Notes: generated by a model from the letters alone, not told the origin. 64,000 bases of DNA from Blastocatellia bacterium (GCA_016713405.1 JADJPF010000024.1:62001-126000), one strand, 5' to 3'; counted from the stretch's first letter, positions 50,215 through 60,394 are shown. A program made the numbers and translations.

Positions 50215-53200
50215 ATGTCAGTAAAGAGTATTGGGTCTAATATAAATAATACCGAACAAACAAAATTAGAAACTACAAAACCTGCCACAACAACAGAAAC
50301 CAGTAAAGCTATTGATAGTCAATATATTAAATCTCAACCTATGTTTAATTCTCCTCAACCACTACGCTCAAGACGTAATAGCATGGGAGGAGCGTTTTTA
50401 CGTAATCAGTTAACAGATCGATTAGCACAAAATACTTCTATTAGCAATTCTTCTACAACAGCAGTACGCGCATTAGAAACAAATGCTTTAGGTAGAGTGG
50501 AGTCAATAGGGGTTGTTGATAGACGTGCTACTGCTGCTCCAGCCAATAGCCCAGTAACTTTTGTTTATGATGCAGGCGCACATAAAAATCTTACAAATCT
50601 ACAATTAAAAGGCAGTTGGAATAAAACTACTGGAGAATTTGACCCATCTTGGGGCAAAGGTGATAGTGTTGCAATGACAAATTTAGGTAATGGTAAATGG
50701 TCGGTGACACTAGATTTAGTAGATGATGGTCAACAACATAACTGGGAATGGGGCGTAGTTGCTGATGGGCCAGCAGGCAAAAGTCAATGGGCTGTAATGG
50801 GCGAAGGAAATCTTAAATTTTCATTAGGCGAAGATACTAAACAAGTAAGCTATTCACCAACAACTTATCATGAAATGGGTGCGCACAAAGCAGGAAATGA
50901 TATTAGCTTTAAGTTTTGGGCCCCAAATGCTCAAGATGTCAAAGTCAAAGTTTTTGACCAAAATGGACGCGCTAAACTTATTCCTATGACACAAGATTCT
51001 GAGGGAAATTGGTCTGCTAAAGTTGCTGGTGGTTGGAAGAGCATGGAAGGCAAAGCTTACACCTATCAAGTTACTGATTCAGAAGGAAAACTTCTAGAAC
51101 GTACTGACCCATATGCCCGCCAAATGCAAGGTGAACAAGTTGGAGTAGGTCGACTTTATGTAAATAGCAAAGGCGAACGAGTTAACCAATTCTATATGGA
51201 ACCAGCTATTTACCAAAAATATAAGTCACAAATTGAAGGGCCAGATCCAGAAGTTTCTCATAATGCTCGCCAAAAAGCTTATGCAGAATCTCGTACTGAA
51301 CTTGTAAGCTTTGAAATAGACGACCAGCCTAATATTGAGCAAGCCTATTTGGTATTAAAAGATTCTAATGGACATCAATTAACCAAGAACGAACTAATAA
51401 CACGCTTAGGACAATTTGATTCTAGCTTAATTACTAAGATGAATGGTGGTAAAGATAATAATCTATGGCTTGATAATGTTGATGATAAGGGTCGTATTAA
51501 GATGACCAATCAAGCTGGAAGTTGGACAACTTTAGTAAATAACCTGGATAAAATGGTAGGACTTCGCTATGAGTTTCAAGGTTATGAACGTAAACCAAAT
51601 GGTCAGTTAGGTTTAGTTGGTGATACAAACAATAATGGTAAACTTACAAAAGCAGAATTACAAAAAACACCTTTTAATGATAAATGGGATAATACTATTA
51701 GCGCGTCTAGTGGGCGTTCATTTAGAGGTGCAGTAATTAGCGATACTACGCATGCTTGGAAAAATGATAATGCTCCACGGGAAAAAGATCCTAATAAATG
51801 GGTAATTTATCAATTCCATGCAGGTAGTTTCTATGGTCAAGGAAATAATGCTAATCGCTCTACTTTTGAAGATGTAATGAATAAATTGGACTACTTTAAG
51901 AGCTTAGGAGTCAATACTTTAGAAATGATGCCTGCAAATGAAGTAGAAGGTAATCGTGATTGGGGTTATATGGGTGCTAATAGCCTTGCAGTAGAAAGCT
52001 CATATGGTTTTACTGATGAGAATGGAAAGTTTGTATCTGGTAAAGACGCACTTAAGATGTTTATAGATATGGCTCATTCTAAAGGCTTTAACGTTATCAA
52101 TGACGTTGTTTATAACCATATTGGCGGAGATCATAATGATTTATGGAACAGTGATGGCAAAGAAAACCCATATTTTAATTGGTCAACAGATCCTGATAAA
52201 TTTGAGCAGAGAAACACTCCTTGGGGAGCAATGCCCGCCTACAATAATCCAAAAGTTAAACAACTATTTGTTGATCATGCAGTAGCACAATTAGAAGAAT
52301 TTCACTTTGACGGGCTACGTTTTGACTTTACAGAACCAATGAAAGGAACTGGTGGTGTAGATGGTTGGAATATGATGAGAGAAATGAACCGTCAATTACA
52401 TTTCCTTAAACCAGACACTTTTATTGCAGCAGAACAGTTTGACTATGACCCAACAATTACTAGACCTACTCAAGCCGATGGTACAGGTGGCGGTTTTGAT
52501 GCTCAGTGGTATACAGAATTTCAACATCGCTTAGTTAGAGATAATGATAAGCCTGGCATCATCCAACAAGCAGCCAATAATCAACGAACTGAAATGGATA
52601 AGTTTATGGATATGTTAACTAATCCACGTGGATTAGATAGTTGGTCAAAAGCTGTCACAATGATTTCTAACCATGATGAAGTAGGAAATGCAGAAAGAAC
52701 CATTGATACTGCTGATGGGACAGCAGGAAATGGTCAAATGCCCCCTCAATGGGCGCGAAATGCTGCACGCTTTGCTGCTGGTATTGGTCTAGCATCCCCA
52801 GGTATTCCAATGTTTTTCCAAGGTGATGAATCAATGGCCTCAAACAGCTTTAAGTGGGGCATTCCTTCTACCTGGGATGCTGGCTGGGATTGGCAATCTG
52901 TAGGTAAAAACTGGGATTGGAACAACATTAGCTTTAATGATGGGCAACGTCAGCTTTATACTAAACTTTTTGATATGTCTCCAGAAGCACGTGCTAAGGA
53001 TTCGGGTTTCACAAACCTTTCCATCGCAGATAAACAAGTCTTTAACGATTTAGAAGCAATGAAACCAGAAGAACGCACTACAACGATGAATAATATTTCT
53101 CGTCGTCAAATGTTTGAATTTTATAAAGATGCCGTTGCGCTAAGATCTTCAAGCACTGCATTTGAAGCTGATTCCCAAGTAAACCGTATCTATACCCACA

Positions 53201-53451
53201 ATGATAATTCTGTAATGGCATTTTCTCGTAAAGATGGAAATGATGAATATATTATTGTTGCTAGTCTTAACCGTAACAATTTAGAAGGTTATCAAATGCC
53301 TCTACCCCCAGGACAATGGAAAGAAGTCCTAAATAGCGATGCTGCTCGTTACGGTGGTAGCAATTTTGGAAACTTTGGAGCAACTCTTAATGGTGGAAAT
53401 ACTCGTGTAAATATTCCTGCTGCTGGTTATGTTGTACTAAAGAAAGCCTAG
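50215..53451 (+). CDS. Large GH13 alpha-amylase family protein, branching-enzyme-like, with EF-hand-like loop
   Basis: 1078 residues. N-terminal ~100 residues are Ser/Thr/Asn-rich without a signal peptide. Two CBM-like beta-sandwiches follow (about 115-215, LQLKGSWNKTTGEFDP; about 220-300, ISFKFWAPNAQDVKVKVFD), the second a CBM48 type. A DTNNNGKLTKAEL calcium-loop-like motif is at about 469. The GH13 barrel has region I DVVYNHIG (about 629), nucleophile in GLRFDFTEP (about 700), acid in AAEQF (about 738) and Asp in ISNHDE (about 818), and a beta domain at the end. It may act on branched glucans (branching or trehalose-related GlgB-like), but the exact specificity is not clear. A terminator follows. 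Confidence 0.8.
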   Translation: MSVKSIGSNINNTEQTKLETTKPATTTETSKAIDSQYIKSQPMFNSPQPLRSRRNSMGGAFLRNQLTDRLAQNTSISNSSTTAVRALETNALGRVESIGVVDRRATAAPANSPVTFVYDAGAHKNLTNLQLKGSWNKTTGEFDPSWGKGDSVAMTNLGNGKWSVTLDLVDDGQQHNWEWGVVADGPAGKSQWAVMGEGNLKFSLGEDTKQVSYSPTTYHEMGAHKAGNDISFKFWAPNAQDVKVKVFDQNGRAKLIPMTQDSEGNWSAKVAGGWKSMEGKAYTYQVTDSEGKLLERTDPYARQMQGEQVGVGRLYVNSKGERVNQFYMEPAIYQKYKSQIEGPDPEVSHNARQKAYAESRTELVSFEIDDQPNIEQAYLVLKDSNGHQLTKNELITRLGQFDSSLITKMNGGKDNNLWLDNVDDKGRIKMTNQAGSWTTLVNNLDKMVGLRYEFQGYERKPNGQLGLVGDTNNNGKLTKAELQKTPFNDKWDNTISASSGRSFRGAVISDTTHAWKNDNAPREKDPNKWVIYQFHAGSFYGQGNNANRSTFEDVMNKLDYFKSLGVNTLEMMPANEVEGNRDWGYMGANSLAVESSYGFTDENGKFVSGKDALKMFIDMAHSKGFNVINDVVYNHIGGDHNDLWNSDGKENPYFNWSTDPDKFEQRNTPWGAMPAYNNPKVKQLFVDHAVAQLEEFHFDGLRFDFTEPMKGTGGVDGWNMMREMNRQLHFLKPDTFIAAEQFDYDPTITRPTQADGTGGGFDAQWYTEFQHRLVRDNDKPGIIQQAANNQRTEMDKFMDMLTNPRGLDSWSKAVTMISNHDEVGNAERTIDTADGTAGNGQMPPQWARNAARFAAGIGLASPGIPMFFQGDESMASNSFKWGIPSTWDAGWDWQSVGKNWDWNNISFNDGQRQLYTKLFDMSPEARAKDSGFTNLSIADKQVFNDLEAMKPEERTTTMNNISRRQMFEFYKDAVALRSSSTAFEADSQVNRIYTHNDNSVMAFSRKDGNDEYIIVASLNRNNLEGYQMPLPPGQWKEVLNSDAARYGGSNFGNFGATLNGGNTRVNIPAAGYVVLKKA

Positions 53452-53483
53452 TTACGTATGTCTGATAAAAAACTTAATTAGAT

Positions 53484-53524
53484 AAAAAAGCTAGTGTAAT
53501 TGACTTTGCACTAGCTTTTTTATT
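53484..53524 (+). terminator. Intrinsic terminator after the large GH13 gene
   Basis: aaaaaagctagtg (53484-53496) pairs with cactagctttttt (53509-53521), 13 bp with a 12-base loop and a T-run. It is also suitable as a terminator in the reverse direction. Confidence 0.85.
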
Positions 53525-53530
53525 TTGTGG

Positions 53531-53635
53531 AATTAAATACAGCGTAAACTAAGTAATCTTATATTCTTAAATCTATCGCCCCGCTGGGGCTTAAGATTAA
53601 AATATCAGAAAATTTAGTTTACAGTGTATTAAATT
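53531..53635 (+). repeat. Dispersed palindromic repeat copy 2 (MITE-like)
   Basis: The outer arms are imperfect inverted repeats (aattaaatacagcgtaaact from 53531 and agtttacagtgtattaaatt up to 53635). A gcccc-gct-ggggc hairpin lies near the centre (53578-53590), flanked by ttaag. The left arm and hairpin match the element at 434-540 in the opposite orientation. It lies between two genes and has no coding frame, so it may be a MITE or a REP-type element. Only two copies are visible in this window. Confidence 0.65.
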
Positions 53636-53642
53636 ATTTTAT

Positions 53643-55013
53643 TTATTTATTTAATAATGATAAAAAGTCTTTATTAATTTCTTTGGTGGAGTCTTTTAAG
53701 GCTTGTTCTACGCTTTTGTCACCTTGCATTGCTAGTTGTAGGGCTGGGCCAACAACTTTTTCTTCTAGTACATCCATTCTAGGAATTTTAGGCGTAGCTT
53801 TTGCGGTTTTTAGTTGCTCCATAAAAACTGCTAATTGGGGACGTTCTGACAAATCAATTTTATCAAATGCTTTAATATTAACTGGGATTTGTCCAAGGCT
53901 TTCTGACCAGCGAATTTGTACAGATTCCGAAGAAAAATAGCGAAGAAATTCTAGTGCAACAGCAGGATTTTTACAGGTACGAAAAACTACTAAGTTTTGT
54001 CCACCAACATTAGAACTAGTTCCGGCTGGCCCGGCTGGAACTAAGCTAACACCAAAATCAATGTTGGAAAATCGCTTTAGATTCCAAGGGCCGGACAATA
54101 TCATTGCATATTTTCCATTTAAAAAACCTTGTTCAGGGTTAATTGAACCTGTCCGCCAGGCTCCTGCTTCTACGCCATATTTTAAGTAAAGATCTGTCAT
54201 AAATTGCAAAGCTTGTTGTGCAGGTTGCTCGTCTAAAGTACAGATATATTTACCGTTAGCATCTTTTTTTACAAACTCAGTGCCAAAAGTATTAAAGAAA
54301 GGCATTGACCACCAAAGCGAATTAAACATACCAAAACCATATTGTTTTTTATCTTTGATGGTTAAAATTTGTGCATATTTAACAAATTCTTCCCAATCAC
54401 GAGGGGCGCGGTCAGGATCTAAACCTGCGCTACGTAGTTCTGTTGCTGATTGACGGAAAAGCTCTTTATTCCAAAACAAGGCAACACAATTTGTTTGATC
54501 AGGAATACCATAAAGATGTTTTTCCCAAGTTCCATTATCTGCTTTAGTTTCAACAATATTTGAGGCTATTGCTGCTGGAACATATTCTTGTGCTAGCTCG
54601 TCAATGGTAGTGTTAAAACTAGGTAAAGTGTCTAGTGGAATGATTGATTTACCATAAGCTAAAGTTAGCGGCCAAGCATTATCAATTCTACAAATATCTG
54701 GTGTAGCATTGGCTAAACAAGCATATTTTAGCCTAGGCATCAGTCCATCATAAGGAATACGCTGTAAGTTTAGATGTAAGCTTTTGCCATGCTTTTTGCT
54801 ATATTCAGTTTGAAAATCCTGAGCAATTTGCTTAAAAACATCATATTCCTGTGGGTTATAAGTAATCCAAATGGTTAATTCATTGGGTTGCTCTCCAGAG
54901 CTTAAAACAGAACGACAAGCAGTATTATTAAAAATTATTACCAGTAGCACTATGACAAGAGCTAAAGAGTAAAATTTTTTTTTATAAAAAAAGGATAAAA
55001 TATTGTATTTCAT
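53643..55013 (-). CDS. ABC transporter substrate-binding lipoprotein, maltodextrin-type (MalE-like)
   Basis: About 456 residues from ATG 55013. A hydrophobic signal (LALVIVLLVIIF) ends in the lipobox NNTAC, so the protein is anchored in the inner membrane with its binding domain in the periplasm. Family segments are ELTIWITYNPQEYDVFKQIA, KYACLANATPDICRIDNAWP, and NPEQGFLNGKYAMILSGPWN, typical of extracellular sugar-binding proteins (SBP family 1). It is the last gene of a minus-strand run with the permeases and ATPase upstream. Substrate specificity for maltodextrin is inferred from neighbours. Confidence 0.88.
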   Translation of the reverse strand: MKYNILSFFYKKKFYSLALVIVLLVIIFNNTACRSVLSSGEQPNELTIWITYNPQEYDVFKQIAQDFQTEYSKKHGKSLHLNLQRIPYDGLMPRLKYACLANATPDICRIDNAWPLTLAYGKSIIPLDTLPSFNTTIDELAQEYVPAAIASNIVETKADNGTWEKHLYGIPDQTNCVALFWNKELFRQSATELRSAGLDPDRAPRDWEEFVKYAQILTIKDKKQYGFGMFNSLWWSMPFFNTFGTEFVKKDANGKYICTLDEQPAQQALQFMTDLYLKYGVEAGAWRTGSINPEQGFLNGKYAMILSGPWNLKRFSNIDFGVSLVPAGPAGTSSNVGGQNLVVFRTCKNPAVALEFLRYFSSESVQIRWSESLGQIPVNIKAFDKIDLSERPQLAVFMEQLKTAKATPKIPRMDVLEEKVVGPALQLAMQGDKSVEQALKDSTKEINKDFLSLLNK

Positions 55014-55024
55014 AGATTTAACTT

Positions 55025-56361
55025 TTATTCTTTTACTGCTCCGCTTGTCATTCCTTGAACAAAGAAACGTTGGGCGATAACAAATAAAATTGTAATTGGG
55101 ATAATTGAAAAACATGCTCCTGCCATCATTTGCTCCCAGCGAATATCATATTGACCCTTAAATAGTGATAATCCTACTGGTAAAGTACGATAAGCAGAAT
55201 CAGGAGTATTAGTAATATACTGCCATAAAAAATTAGACCATTGACCAACAAAAACCAACAAAAATAGCGTTAGCATAATGGGAATTGAAAGCGGAACAAC
55301 AACTTTAGTAAACAATTGCCATTCACTTGCACCATCAATTTTAGCTGCTTCAAAAAGCGAATCTGGAATTGTTTCGATATATTGGCGTAGCAAATAAAGC
55401 CCAAAAATATTAGCAACATGCGGAACTACCATTCCCCAATAACTATTAATCCATCCTATTTTAGTAACAATAGCAAATTGAGGTAGCATAAAAATAAGAC
55501 CTGGCACTAACATTGTGCCTAAGAAAATACTCCACAAGACTTTTTTGCCAACAAAATTCTTTTTAGCAAAAACATAACCTCCCATAGTGCAAAGAATTAC
55601 TGTTAACAAACCTGCAAGGGTGGCTACAATTAAACTATTGGCAAAAAATTTTAGAAAAGGAAAATCACGGTTAAAAAGTATTTCAACAAAATTTTGATAA
55701 GTGTAAATTTCGCTGATTCCATCCCAAAAACTTCTGGCATAACTAAAACGGTAGCTAAACTCACCTGTCTTTAAGTCTGTTACTTGAGCAGTAAAATAGC
55801 CTGCTGAGTCTTTTCTGTAAGGTTAACTTCTTGTCCATCAGCAAGTAAAGCTTTTATAGGTAATTGACCTGATCCTAAAAATCTTAATACTAATGTATTA
55901 CCTTGGATGTAGGAAGCATTTTTAAGCTTTGTATTGCTTGAGAAAGCTTCTTTAACCAATATTTTAGCTTTAGAGCTATTAGTATCAGGATTGATTACAG
56001 CATTTCCATCAGCAATAAATTCATAATCATATTCTCCTGCTGCTACATCATAAAAGTTAATCCAAAAACTACCATGATCATTATTCATTTCAAATAATTG
56101 CGTTGGATTAAAACTAATGCGGACTTGGACGGTTTGAGCCGAAGCACTGTAATATTGCAAAGTTACTTGATTAGATTTACCAGCAATCGTCTGATAAGGT
56201 GCGGTGATAGCAATTGGTTCTGGTAGAATTTCTAGTTTTAAGGCTTGACCTTGTTGTTTGCAAGCAACCAAAATCATCCAAAGAAGCGGCAATAGCGCAA
56301 TTAAACAGCCAACAGAAAGCGCGACATAAATAAAAAAATTTTTTAGCGAATACCTTTCCAT
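55025..56361 (-). CDS. ABC sugar transporter permease, MalG-like, with inserted periplasmic carbohydrate-binding-like domains (one-base frameshift)
   Basis: The joined frame gives about 445 residues, far longer than the usual ~280. Helix 1 (about 12-34) is followed by a ~170-residue insertion, then the normal permease with helices and the EAA loop EAAKIDGASEWQLFTKVVVP. In the insertion, DHGSFWINFYDVAAGEYDYEF then IADGNAVINPDTN (about 95-128) resembles a CBM48/glycogen-binding module, and a second similar unit follows (GYFTAQVTDLKTGEFSYRFS, about 188-207). The frame breaks at a T4 run (55811-55814); one added base gives TEKDSAGYFTAQVTDL. It sits directly after the MalF-like gene, with no gap, in a five-gene operon. 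Confidence 0.85.
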
Positions 56362-57300
56362 TTATTTTTCCACTTTCAATAATTTGGCATTAGCAAAAGA
56401 TATTATTAAAGCAATAATCATTAGCAGGTATGAAAAAGCCGCAGTTTTACCATATTCTGCACGTTCAAAAAGTTGGTAAAGATAAAGACCTGACAAAGAA
56501 GTTACGCCAACAGACTCGCCTTGAAATTGAATGTAAGGGCCACCAAAACCGCCATATTTGCTGCTAGCCATTGCATAAACTTCTGTAAAAGCATTTAACG
56601 CGCTCATTGTGCCAGTAATAATCATAAATAAAATGATTGGTTTTAAGAGGGGCAAAGTTATATAACGTAGTTTTTGCCACCAGCTAGCCCCATCAATATC
56701 TGCTGCTTCATAGATTGATTCAGAAATATTTTGAATTGCAGATAAAAATAAAATCATTCCAAATCCAGCACCTTTTAGCACTACTACAGTAGCAATTGTT
56801 GCTAAAGCCGTGTATGGATTAGCTAGTAGTCCTGATTGGGGCAAATGTAAACCTATTTTGCTAAGTAAAATATCTAGCAATCCATAATTTGGGCTTAAAA
56901 TAAGTACCCAAATAGTACCTACTACATACATATCTAAAATATTAGGTAAATAAAATGCACTTCTAAAAAATGCAGCCCCTTTTAATTTATTATTTAATAG
57001 CAAAGCGAGCCAAAGACCTAGTGCAATGGAACTTGGAATAGTTAAAACTGCATAAAGTAAAGTTAATCCTAAAGACCACCAAAACCGAGTATCAAAAAGT
57101 AGAGACTGATAATTAGCTAAACCTACAAATTCCATACTATTAAAAATATTGTACCAATCTGTAGAAAAAGAAGTGCTTCTAAAGCTAAGATAAAGTGAAT
57201 AGAGCATTGGATAGCCTAGAAATACAGTAAAAACAAGCAAAAAAGGTGCTAAAAAAAGATATGAAATAAGAGATTCTCGCAAGTTTGGTTTATTATTCAT
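56362..57300 (-). CDS. ABC sugar transporter permease, MalF-like
   Basis: 312 residues with six predicted helices (first about 12-32) and the EAA motif EAADIDGASWWQKLRYITLP, which docks to the ATPase. It forms the inner-membrane channel with the following MalG-like protein. It has the usual short form without the large P2 loop of enterobacterial MalF. The start is 3 bases from the ATPase stop and its own stop abuts the next gene, so translation is probably coupled. Confidence 0.9.
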   Translation of the reverse strand: MNNKPNLRESLISYLFLAPFLLVFTVFLGYPMLYSLYLSFRSTSFSTDWYNIFNSMEFVGLANYQSLLFDTRFWWSLGLTLLYAVLTIPSSIALGLWLALLLNNKLKGAAFFRSAFYLPNILDMYVVGTIWVLILSPNYGLLDILLSKIGLHLPQSGLLANPYTALATIATVVVLKGAGFGMILFLSAIQNISESIYEAADIDGASWWQKLRYITLPLLKPIILFMIITGTMSALNAFTEVYAMASSKYGGFGGPYIQFQGESVGVTSLSGLYLYQLFERAEYGKTAAFSYLLMIIALIISFANAKLLKVEK

Positions 57301-57303
57301 TTA

Positions 57304-58410
57304 CTAAATTTTACTAATCAATGATTTTTCCGTTGTAGGGTCAAAAAGATGACATTTTTCTTTATTAAAAATAAATTGAGATTTTTCCCCAATTGTTAAT
57401 TTTATATCCGCAGGCAATCGAGCCGTAATTTCTTTATCTGCTAAGGATAGTTGAGCAAAAATTTCGTTTCCCATTTGTTCTATTAATTCTACAGTAGCAG
57501 AGAAAACATTTTTATTATCTTGACCATTAGCAAGGCTAATGTCTTCTGGACGAATGCCTAAAACTACTTCTGCTGGTAAAGAACTCAAATCCAAAGAAGA
57601 AAATTTTTCTCCCATTAAATGAGCAGTTAGAGCAGGGGAATTTAGAATAATTTGATTATTTTCTTTAGCAACTTTGCAATTAATAAAATTCATTGCAGGG
57701 CTACCAATAAAGCCTGCTACAAATTTGTTTGCAGGATTTTTATAAAGTTCTAGTGGGGGTGCAACTTGTTGGATTTCGCCGCCCTTTACAACAACAATTT
57801 TGTCTGCCATTGTCATAGCTTCTACTTGGTCATGAGTAACATAAACCATTGTAGCTTGTAATTGACGATGTAGTTTGACTAGCTCAACTCGGGTTTGAAC
57901 ACGCATTTTTGCATCAAGATTAGAAAGCGGTTCATCAAAAAGAAAAACTTTTGGACGACGAACTATTGCCCGACCAACAGCAACGCGCTGGCGTTGTCCG
58001 CCTGATAAAGCTTTTGGTTTACGTGCTAAATATTCGGTTAAACCTAAGATTTTAGCTGCTTCTTCTACGCGAGTTTTTATTTCATTGCTAGGATAGTTAC
58101 GTAGTTTTAAGCTAAAGGCCATATTTTCATAAACTGTTAAATGTGGGTAAAGAGCATAGTTTTGAAATACCATAGCAATATCTCTATCTTTTGAAGGTAA
58201 ATCATTTACACGCTTTCCATCTATCATTAAATCACCTTTAGAAATAGACTCTAGCCCTGCAATCATTCTAAGTAAGGTAGATTTACCACAGCCCGAAGGC
58301 CCAACTAAAACTACAAATTCTTTATCTGCTACATCAAAGCAAGCTGAGTTAACAGCACAAACACCACCATCATAAATTTTAGTAAGGTTTTTAATTTCTA
58401 ATTGAGCCAT
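57304..58410 (-). CDS. ABC transporter ATP-binding protein, UgpC/MalK type
   Basis: 368 residues. Walker A VGPSGCGKSTLLRMIAG, signature LSGGQRQRVAVGRAI, Walker B VFLFDEPLSNLDAKMR, and the switch His in YVTHDQVEAMTMADK. After the ATPase is the C-terminal TOBE/MalK-type domain (FVAGFIGSPAMNFIN, VVLGIRPEDI). It powers the sugar permease from the cytoplasmic side. UgpC/MsmX-type ATPases can serve several importers. The gene lies 23 bases downstream of a GH13 gene. Confidence 0.95.
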   Translation of the reverse strand: MAQLEIKNLTKIYDGGVCAVNSACFDVADKEFVVLVGPSGCGKSTLLRMIAGLESISKGDLMIDGKRVNDLPSKDRDIAMVFQNYALYPHLTVYENMAFSLKLRNYPSNEIKTRVEEAAKILGLTEYLARKPKALSGGQRQRVAVGRAIVRRPKVFLFDEPLSNLDAKMRVQTRVELVKLHRQLQATMVYVTHDQVEAMTMADKIVVVKGGEIQQVAPPLELYKNPANKFVAGFIGSPAMNFINCKVAKENNQIILNSPALTAHLMGEKFSSLDLSSLPAEVVLGIRPEDISLANGQDNKNVFSATVELIEQMGNEIFAQLSLADKEITARLPADIKLTIGEKSQFIFNKEKCHLFDPTTEKSLISKI

Positions 58411-58433
58411 AAATTTATAAGATTTTTGATTTA

Positions 58434-60344
58434 TTAATTTGGTATTAAAATTATAGCTTCTTTAGCTACAAATTTTATTTTTAGCTTATTATTTACTACA
58501 TTTGTTGAGTATTTTTCATTTAATTTATTATTAAATGTTACTCCATCAGCAAAAAGATTTGCTGGTAAGTTAATGTTTCTAGTGGTCTTATTTACTGATT
58601 TATTAATAGCTACAATAGCCTGGTCATTTTCTTTTGAGCGTAAATAAACTACCACGTCTTGATCCTCAAATAAAAATTTCATTTCTCCGCCACGTAGTTG
58701 AGGATATTTTTGACGTATTTGGGAGACTTTTTTTATTGAATTAAAAAGCTTATTTTCTGATTTTGTGCGTCCAGCAGAAGTAAAAGCAGAACGCAAATCA
58801 CCAGGAAAACCGCCAGGAAAATCCTTGCGGTTATCAGGGTCTTCGCCTCCAGTAATTGCTAATTCATCCCCATAGTAAAGTTGTGGAGTTCCTCGCATTG
58901 TTAACAAATAAGTGTAGGCTAAAATTGTATTTTCTATTGTTGCTTGAGGCTCGCTAGCAAAACGTTTAATATCATGGTTTCCAAAAAATGGGACTAAAAC
59001 ACTTGCATTTGGATAGACTTCATCAATATTTGTAATTCTGCTTAATTGTCCACGATTATTAGCAAAATATTCTCTAATTGCATAACAGCTAGGATAATCA
59101 AATAGAGTATCTACTTTAGAATCAATACCATCAAAGCGTTTTACTCCACCTTGAAAAAAAGAAACTATGTTTGGGTTGCCGTCTAAGACTTCTCCAACTA
59201 CAGTAAAGTTTGGATGTTGTTTATGGATAGCTCCATTCCAGTTACTCCAAAAAGAGCGAGGGATATAAGGAAAAGTATCTAATCTAATACCATCTATTCC
59301 GGTTGATGAAATCCACCAAAGAGAATTTTGTATTAAATATTGTGCGGCTTCTCTATCTGTTTGGTTAATGTCTGGCAATATATCAGCAAACCAACCTCGC
59401 AAGGTTAAATCTGCCCTAGTTGGATCACCATTAACAGAAGTTAAAGAAGCAATATCAAAAACATTATTTAGGTGTTTTTGACGTGTTCCATTAATAAAAT
59501 CTGGTGTAGGAGGGTTATCTGTCCAAGTGTGATCCGGGCCCGTATGATTAAGCACATGGTCTTGAATTATTTTTATTCCTTGTTGATGGGCCGTGTTAAC
59601 TAGTTCTTGCAATTTTTCTAAAGTGCCAAAATGCTCTTCTGTCTGATAATAATCCACCGAACCATAACCATGATAATCAGAAACCCTATTTGAATTATTA
59701 TAAATAGGAGTCATCCAAATAGCAGTAATACCTAATTCTTTTAAGTAAGGAAGATTATTGATTATGCCTTGAAAATCACCTCCATGATAGCCACGAGGTT
59801 TTTTGCGGTCATAAAATCCAGCAGATTCTTTTGGGTTATTGTTAGATTGATCACCATCAGCAAAACGATCCACCATGATTAAGTAAATTACATCGTCTGG
59901 ACTAAATCCTTGGTATTTTCCTGCTGTTCTAGGCAAATCCCTTAATCCAAAATCAACAGTAGAATTGCCAGCATTATTTTCTACAGTTATTTTTATATTA
60001 CTAGCAGTCGCTTTTTGTGGGTCAATTTCAAGGTAAGCAATAATATAACTTCCATTATTGCTTACAGAGCTTTCTACTAGTTTAACACCTACGGAATCTA
60101 GCTTAATTTTACTTTCATTAAAATTACGTCCATAAATTATTATTTGGACGGGGTTTACACTGTGGTTAATCCACCAATTAGGCGGCTCAATTTTATCTAT
60201 TTGAGGTTGTAATAAAGTTTGTAATTTACTAGAGGATTTAGCTGTTGGAAGAGGTAAAGATAAAATTATAAGGAAAATAGATAAGTAACAAAGTCTAATA
60301 AGTAAGTAGTGAGTATATTTAATAAAGTTTTTAATGCTAATCAT
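58434..60344 (-). CDS. Secreted GH13 cyclomaltodextrinase/neopullulanase-like enzyme
   Basis: 636 residues. A long signal (CYLSIFLIILSLPLPTAKS) is followed by the cyclomaltodextrinase N-terminal domain (IEPPNWWINHSVNPVQIIIY, about 50-140). The GH13 barrel has VIYLIMVDRFADGD, IQDHVLNHTG, nucleophile Asp in DGIRLDTF (about 352), acid Glu in VVGEVLDG (about 383), and Asp in FFGNHDIKRF (about 456). It probably cuts cyclic or linear maltodextrins in the periplasm. It heads the ABC operon (23-base gap to the ATPase gene), so degradation and import are probably co-expressed. Confidence 0.88.
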   Translation of the reverse strand: MISIKNFIKYTHYLLIRLCYLSIFLIILSLPLPTAKSSSKLQTLLQPQIDKIEPPNWWINHSVNPVQIIIYGRNFNESKIKLDSVGVKLVESSVSNNGSYIIAYLEIDPQKATASNIKITVENNAGNSTVDFGLRDLPRTAGKYQGFSPDDVIYLIMVDRFADGDQSNNNPKESAGFYDRKKPRGYHGGDFQGIINNLPYLKELGITAIWMTPIYNNSNRVSDYHGYGSVDYYQTEEHFGTLEKLQELVNTAHQQGIKIIQDHVLNHTGPDHTWTDNPPTPDFINGTRQKHLNNVFDIASLTSVNGDPTRADLTLRGWFADILPDINQTDREAAQYLIQNSLWWISSTGIDGIRLDTFPYIPRSFWSNWNGAIHKQHPNFTVVGEVLDGNPNIVSFFQGGVKRFDGIDSKVDTLFDYPSCYAIREYFANNRGQLSRITNIDEVYPNASVLVPFFGNHDIKRFASEPQATIENTILAYTYLLTMRGTPQLYYGDELAITGGEDPDNRKDFPGGFPGDLRSAFTSAGRTKSENKLFNSIKKVSQIRQKYPQLRGGEMKFLFEDQDVVVYLRSKENDQAIVAINKSVNKTTRNINLPANLFADGVTFNNKLNEKYSTNVVNNKLKIKFVAKEAIILIPN

Positions 60345-60394
60345 AAGTAAAGTAATTTAACTATTTATCAAACAGATTATCAAACAAACAATTT

